DNA of 64,000 bases from Pipra filicauda (lineage: Eukaryota > Chordata > Aves > Passeriformes > Pipridae). A program made the position numbers and the translations under genes. Below the pieces are notes generated by a model, which saw nothing but the letters and a program-made list of their open reading frames with translations, had not been told where the DNA came from and searched no databases. Numbering within the stretch: position 1 is the stretch's first letter; every line of letters begins with the position of its first letter. Positions 58,093 to 64,000 of this stretch are shown here, in pieces. The stretch is taken from the NCBI RefSeq assembly GCF_003945595.2, contig NW_024104559.1, forward strand, positions 434,001 to 498,000. Direction: 5' to 3'.

Positions 58093-58867
58093 TAAGAAAG
58101 AAAGAAAGGGGAATAAGCAGACCTGTTGCACACACTCAAATGTGATTTAATTGTGCTGTTTCACTTGCTGAACTCTGCTCATGCCTGTGTTCACACGGAA
58201 CAGGGGTGTATTCCTCACACAAGTGAAGAATGCACTGCCTTGCAGACCTTGGTTTCTGCAAACGTGGCCCCTGTGAATGTAATCAATGTTGTGCAGAGCT
58301 GCTGAAACCGAAAACAAAGCCAGAATGATCATTGTGCTAAGTTTGGGTTCCTCATTGTTCGTTGAATTACATCAGTGTTTTCTTTAGTTGCACAGTCAGC
58401 TGGCAAAGGTTTGTTTGAAATCTCGAGACTCTCCCCTTTCAGGGGAAAACATGAATTTCCGGAGATGTGGGCTCTGTTCTGCATCACCGTGCTGGGTCTG
58501 CTGTGGCCCAGGACATGATGTGACAGCACAGCTGCCCAGGGGCTTCCCAGCCCACAGCCCCTCAGCCAGGGCTGCAATGCAGCCACAGGAAAAAGTGTTC
58601 TGGTAGTTGTTTTAATTTGTATTTAACTTACGGGAACTATTTAATCTACTAAAAAAAAAATATTAACCATTAAAACTTATTTTGTAGCGAATTCCTCTCC
58701 CCAGCTCGTGATCATAAAGCAGTGTTTTGTTTCACTGCCATTTTGTTTGGTAAAAATCTTGCTTTCTCCAAAGACTCCCTTGGATGCAGAGGGTGAGCAG
58801 GGGCTGGCACAGCCTGTGCTCCCAGGGCACTTCCTCCTGCAGCAAAGGAATACCAGGATGGGGTGAA
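58093..58867. other. Unique non-coding sequence between two minus-strand CR1 copies
   Basis: No gene or transposon is recognised. A short AGAAAGAAAG run follows the first CR1 tail at 58095. Confidence 0.5.
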
Positions 58868-59460
58868 AGACAGAGTAGTTTGGGTTGGAAGGGACTTCTA
58901 AGATTAACCAATTCCACCCCCTGCCATGGGCAGGGACACCTTCCACCAGTCCAGGTTGCTCCAAGCCCTGTCCAGCCTGGCCTTGGACATTTCCAGGGAT
59001 GGGGCAGCCACAGCTTCTCTGGGCAACCTGTGCCAGGGCCTCCCCACCCTCACAGGGAAGAATCCTTCCCAATATCCCATCTAACCCTGCCCTCTGGTAG
59101 TTTGAAGCCATTCCCCTTTTTCCTGTCACTCCATGCCTTGTCCCGAGTCCCTCTCCAGCTCTCCTGGAGCCCCTTTAGGCACTGGAAGGGGTTCTAAGGT
59201 CTCCCTGGAACCTTCTCTCCTCCAGGCTGAACACCCCCAGCTCTCCAAGCCTATCTCCATAGCAGAGGTGCTCCAGCCCTTGGAGCAACCCTGTGGCCTC
59301 CTCTGCTCCTCCACGACTCTTTCCAGCACATCCATGTCCTGCTGGAAGCAGTGCTACAGGTGGGGTGTCATAAGAGCAGAGTGGAAGGGGAGAATCACCT
59401 CCCTCACCTGCTGCTCCCCCGGCTGGGGACGAGCCCAGGACACTGCTGGCTTTCTGGAAT
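58868..59460 (-). repeat. CR1 LINE 3' end, longest well-preserved copy, with ORF2 C-terminus
   Basis: Nearly 600 bp on the minus strand. The plus strand shows the full 3' UTR complement ('GTTTGGGTTGGAAGGGAC', 'CATGGGCAGGGACACCTTCC', 'GGGATGGGGCAGCCACAGC', 'CCCAATATCCCATCTAACCC', 'GAGCCCCTTTAGGCACTGGA') and then the complement of the end of ORF2: 'CTCCTCCAGGCTGAACACC' (LFSLEERR), 'GCAGAGGTGCTCCAGCCC' (GLEHL), 'TTTCCAGCACATCCATGTCC' and 'TACAGGTGGGGTGTCATAAG', ending near 'GGACACTGCTGGCTTTCTGG'. Frameshifts and stops show the copy is dead. There is no clear octamer repeat at the 3' end. Confidence 0.95.
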
Positions 59461-60971
59461 GTTCCCTTCATGTACAAAGTCCTCCAGCAGCCCTGGGAGA
59501 AGATGCTTCAGCCCCTCAGTACTGATGGAGTTTGGGTGTGCACCTGTGTGCTGCTGAATGGGAGCCATTGCTCATTTAAACTTTACCTGACTTCCCTCTA
59601 AAAGTCTGATTTTCATCATCCACAGCCTAACTTCCCCCAGAATCACAGGCACTTCCCGTGCTGCGTCTCAGAGCAAACTCTTCTGGAAGTTGAAGTGGTC
59701 AGAACAGGAGCTGTAGAGGGTGGTGGGGTTTGGCTTTGTGAAAGCTGTGTTTTTGTTTGACCCGAAGGATGTGCTGAGGGCTCAGCCTGCACAGCCCAAC
59801 TGATTTTTTTAACTTCCATTTTTTTTTTCTGCTTTTTTTTAACTTTGTAGAGGAAAATAGTGACAAAATGGCAGAATCTGGGGTGAAGTCTTTTTAAGAG
59901 TCAAAGCAAAAACCCAGCATGGAGGAAGCTGTACAACATCCAGGTTGTGGAAGTTCCTTAATAAGCCCATAGAGCTTAAAAAACTAGGAAAGAAATTTTG
60001 TCAGGTCTCGTGATGTTGCTTTTAGTTGGGGGGAGGTCTTGTATGACCACAGAGAAAAGCTGGTCAAGGTGGAACTCCAGCCCAGAATACCAAGGAGAGG
60101 AGGGAGGATGGAGAACAGAGCACTGAGGGACCATCAGGGCAGCCACAGTGGGTAGGGGAGGAAGAACAGGGACAGAGACTAAAAGGAGGAGGAGTGTGGC
60201 TTGTTTTTACCAGGATGCCCAGAGCTGAGAAACAAGGCCTGAAGCAGCCAGAGCTCATTCCGGGACACTGATGGGAGGAGGTATTGCTTGGGGAAAACTG
60301 AACCTATCAAAGTTAACCCGTTTGTGATTCGTGTTAATTTTGCAACTTCTTTCTGCGGAGAAAGGGAGGAGGGGGGAACAAATTGAAAATATTCAAAATA
60401 TCTCATTTCATGTTTTAAAAATGAGCCATTTTCAGTTTTCACTCAAAAAGAAGGCCTCTGTCTCCTTAGTAATGTAATTATCTCATGACAGAGAGGGCAG
60501 GAAGTAACCTGACACTTAGCTGAAAGTTTTGTTCCAGACAGAGGACGTTTTCGGGGTTAACCCGTGATGATTCCCTGCACCCTCCCCAGCATTTCTGGAC
60601 TCTTTAGTTCTGCCACTGCAATGAAAATCCATTATTTGTCCTGCTCAGCTAATAACACTGACCAGCATTTCCACGGGCAGCAGAAACCCTGGAGGAAGGC
60701 TGCCAAAAGCCCGGGGAGTCAGAGTTCCTTTTCATGTTCAAAGCTTCAGACTCTGAAATGCTTTAGCAATGCCATTACAAATGCCTAATGTTAGACCTGT
60801 GTCTCTCCTCTCCTCTCCCTCACTCCATTAGCCCCGCAAGGATGATGATAAACCATCTGAAGAAGCAGGAGTCATCCCAGGTCAGGCTGAAAGAGCTGGA
60901 AACCTCTGATAATCCCCAGCTTCATTAACATTTTTGTTTTTAAAAAGGTAACTTTCCGTCACCAGGAATGT

Positions 60972-61028
60972 ATGATATATATCTATATGTGTGTATATAT
61001 ATACACACACACACACATATATATATAT
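60972..61028. repeat. Compound TA/TG/CA microsatellite with inverted symmetry
   Basis: The order is (TA)n, 'TGTGTGTATATATA', then (CA)8 and (TA)n. The TG-rich and CA-rich arms are complementary around a central TATATATA, so the tract can fold on itself. Confidence 0.93.
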
Positions 61029-61392
61029 CAAGTGGAAGCTGGGATATAATTTTAGGCTCGATTCTTAAGGCGATATATTTTGGGTTGTCAAGCAAGGGGT
61101 GCAGCATGTGTGGGAATACATGTAAAAACATTTTTAAAGTGTAGTAGATGTGCTGCACTTCAGATCAGAGGCTACCCAGGGAAATTCCCACCCTGCCCCA
61201 AAATGCCCAGCGATGATATGTTGGGTGAAAGCAAAAGCAGAGGCTTAGAAACACTAAAAAAAAAAAAAATCACAGCAATGAAACTGAGCTAAAATGCATT
61301 TTGACATTTAATCCTAGATCAACTGGCAAACCTCACAATAGATATTTTTTTTCTTGTCACCCTGGCAAAGCAGAGCCATGGGAAACTGGTTT

Positions 61393-61416
61393 AAAAAAAA
61401 AAAAAAAAAAAAAAAA
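61393..61416. repeat. A24 homopolymer
   Basis: Twenty-four A bases are followed by C, A7 and CCCC. No upstream polyadenylation signal or retrocopy is recognised. Confidence 0.93.
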
Positions 61417-63085
61417 CAAAAAAACCCCTCAAGAATTAATTTTCTAAATCAACCACCAATCCTCTTTCTGGGCTGAGGGTGAGCACGGGAGCTCCCTTGC
61501 ACTGCCGAAATATTGAATGAGTTTAGGGAAAACCCAACTATTGCAAGCTCAGGAGATCATTTATAAAACAAAAGTCACTCTCTGCTGCATGGAAGAGCCT
61601 GAGTGCTGCTCTCAGGAAGATTAATTTTCTGGGGAGAGGAGGGGAGCGTCGGCTTCGCCCCTCAAAATGAACCAGCAAGATGATTCAATTGCTTCCCTTT
61701 CCGAGCGTGAGCCCGAGACACTCACTCAGAGCGTGGTTATAAGAAATGACTCCTTTACTTTAGGAGGGAGAAACTGAAGAAACTGTTAAACTTGGTCACA
61801 GTATGTGACATCCTTGAAATCAAAAGCAATACTTCTTCTCAGCAACTGCACAGTAAAATTAAAGATATGAAGCCAAATTCATCTCTGGTGTAATTCTCCT
61901 GCCAGTGGCCGGGGAAGCACCTGGGATTAATTTCCTCTATTATACAAGTGGCACAAGACCCTGACAAATTGTTTGGAGTGTTTTTTGTAACACTCAGTTA
62001 ACAGAAACCTTATTCACTAAGTGTCCCACCCATGGGAATGGAGTGGCTCTGAGTTCTGCCTGGCTGAGGATGGGACCTGGCACTGATCACAGCCCTCGTG
62101 GGTGAAAGGTGGGCAGCCCATGTGAATTAACTCACGGAGAAAAAAATGCCTCTGTTGGGGATTTGGGGATCAAGGAGAGAATGTGGACCTTGGTGTGTCT
62201 ACCTTGGTGAAGGGTCAGGTCTTTGACTGAGTCTCTGGGCTGGATTGGAGGCTCGTTGCCCTTCCCCAAACTGCTGGGTCATCCCGTGCCACCTTCCCCA
62301 GACGGTGACAGAGTGAGCTCACCCCTCTGTTCCTGCAAGGCTTCTCTTCTTCTTTGAGGCAGAGCTTGCAAAGCCCATCTGTGCAAGACAACACCTGTAT
62401 TTATGCTTCTGGACATAACCCACTCCTTTGCTTACAGTTTGCCTGCAGAAAGCTTGCATTTTCCTGGAGGAATTATAAATGGAGCCTGGTGTGTGGGTGC
62501 TCACTGTGCTGAGGTGAGATCTGGGGCAGCACTGTCCCAAACCCCACCAAGATGGATCCATTCATCTTCTCTGAGCAGCCCCAGGTCCTCACTCCTCCCC
62601 AGAGCACAAGTTCCTCTCTCCTGTGCAGCCACCCTTATCTTGCTGCCCCACATTTGCAGGAGCATCCCTGGCCAGGTTGGGTTTAAGCAAGCACATCCCA
62701 TTCAGAGGCTCCTCCTCCCAAGCAGGAGCACGAGGAAAAAGGCAAGCTGTGGAACGAGGATACCAGGCAGCCAAGCAGGCAAATAATGACCAGAGTCAAA
62801 TGCAAACTCAGGACAGACACGAGTACAGAGCCCCTGGTCTGGATTTTCTAGGAAGCCATCTGCAGCTGGCTCCAAAGTGTGCTCCTGCCAAGTAAATTCA
62901 TTTTCTACACAGCTTGGTGGACAGGGCCTGCTTTGATGCCTTGAAAAATCAGGAATGTCTATGGGTATGGGTTTAGGGATGTGAGGTTAAGGACAAGGTT
63001 CTCTCTGCTTTAATAGGGAAAGGATTTCACGTTGTGTGTTGAAACCTCTGGCCAGCAGAAACAGCACATATGACCTTTGAGATGA

Positions 63086-63256
63086 AGGCTGCCCAGAGAA
63101 GCTGTGGCTGCCCCATCCCTGCAAGTGTCCAAGGCCAGGTTGGACGGGGCTTGGAGCAACCTGGGCTAGTGGAAGGTGTCCCTGCCCATGGCAGGGTTTG
63201 AAATGAGATTATCTTTAAGGTCTTTTTTTAACCCAAACCCTTCCATGATTCTATGA
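63086..63256 (+). repeat. CR1 LINE 3' end, 5'-truncated
   Basis: The plus strand reads 'AGGCTGCCCAGAGAAGCTG', 'TGGCTGCCCCATCCCTGCAA', 'GTGTCCAAGGCCAGGTTGG', 'GGAGCAACCTGGGCTAGTGG', 'AAGGTGTCCCTGCCCATGGC' and 'ATTATCTTTAAGGTC', then an expanded T run in place of CCCTTCC, 'AACCCAAACCCTTCC' and the ATGATTCTATGA tail. Low divergence elsewhere suggests a fairly young insertion. Confidence 0.96.
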
Positions 63257-64000
63257 AGCACCTAGTTTTGATAAATCAAGGCATCTAAGCACTTGTATCA
63301 TTTTGAACACAAGAAGAAATTAGGTGATATATTTTACAGTATTGGAACTTTTTGGTTTTAGCATATTCATATTAATGGAAATTTCTTTTTTGGGAAAATT
63401 ATTTTCTTATAAGCATCAGTCAGGTTGGTATTTGACCAAAGAGGAGCAGATATTTGAACAAAGGTGAGATATTTTCTTGAGGGCAGAAGAAAAACGTAAG
63501 TCAATGTTGTGAGCATCCTTAATGCTTGTCCAACATGTTGGAGCTTGTTTTGTTTTGTTATATTTTGTTTTCTGGTATGTTTTATCCTATCAATGACATT
63601 AATTATGGAGTAATTGCCTTAGTAGCATGTAACAACTCTCCTCTTTTTTTAAAATAGATTTTCACACAATGTGTAAACTTTGCCGTATATGTGCTACGTT
63701 TCTTGTGTCATGAAATAACGTGTAGACAAAATAATGTTTTTCCTGTCAGAAATTCAATGGGCATCTAAAGCAAAGTGACAGGTGGTTAAATAGCTGCATT
63801 TAAAGGATGTCAAGAAGATTTTTTGGACAGGTACCAAAACCCAATGCCAAAAAGAAGGCCTAATACCATCTGTTTTGTTAGCAGAGAGATGCAATTATAC
63901 ATCAGATTTTAAATTACGTGAAATGCCAAATTCATAACCTTGATTTTTGGGTCAAATCTAGCTTATCTAGATTGTGAGTGTTTTTATTTACTAGTGCAGT
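63257..64000. other. Unique AT-rich non-coding sequence
   Basis: No gene or transposon is recognised. The window ends in AT-rich unique sequence. Confidence 0.5.

Larger units (their letters stand above)
59461..63085. other. Unique non-coding sequence, about 3.6 kb
   Basis: No gene is recognised. Simple sequence includes T runs near 59819-59830, the TA/TG/CA compound repeat at 60972-61028, an A12-13 run at 61257-61269 and an A24 run at 61393-61416. Confidence 0.5.

Overview
The window looks like non-coding DNA from a bird, most likely a passerine. The main evidence is a set of 18 recognisable 3' ends of CR1 LINEs, the dominant avian retrotransposon. All are 5'-truncated and most end in the octamer-type tail (ATTCTATG)n or its complement. 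A second clue is a tRNA-Ile-headed SINE with a CR1-type tail at 2734-2875. Its architecture matches TguSINE1, known from songbirds. I found no protein-coding gene, no endogenous retrovirus and no CRISPR array. The only tRNA-like sequence is the SINE head. The longest open frames (up to about 220 codons) mostly lie antisense to, or within, CR1 copies and match no family I recognise. The window is best read as intergenic or deep intronic sequence. Without an exon I cannot say which.

Layout. Positions 1-13000 hold sparse CR1 tails (590, 4313, 5385, 7402, 11638) and the SINE at 2734. Positions 13000-24100 hold a CR1 with an internal 19-bp minisatellite (17016), an AAT microsatellite (19435) and two CR1 copies of other subfamilies (21647, 23563). 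Positions 28340-29556 contain the oldest transposon I can recognise. It is a decayed CR1/L3-like ORF2 on the minus strand, with traces of the endonuclease C-terminus, the linker and parts of the reverse transcriptase. The segment that should carry the RT catalytic motif is missing. A younger CR1 tail abuts it at 29557.

Positions 30000-41800 are mostly unique sequence with one CR1 tail (35553) and two mildly CpG-richer patches. At 41885-42092 and 44020-44239 a segment of about 208 bp is present twice in direct orientation and is nearly identical. It is not recognisable as CR1 or SINE. The stretch between them contains an AT-rich, TAAT- and ACAAT-rich block (42785-43060) that resembles a conserved regulatory element. 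Positions 46700-64000 hold further CR1 tails, a 4 x 32-bp tandem repeat (49317), a 48-nt T homopolymer (51548), a G19-(AG)n tract (54477) and a TA/TG/CA compound microsatellite (60972).

The CR1 copies fall into visibly different classes: the abundant 'GGTTTGGGTTGGAAGGGACC' type, the 'AATATCCTGAGCTGG' CR1-X-like type, two other types and the decayed ORF2 relic. The locus has therefore collected insertions over a long time. Candidate regulatory blocks are inferred only from base composition and motif content, because conservation could not be measured here.
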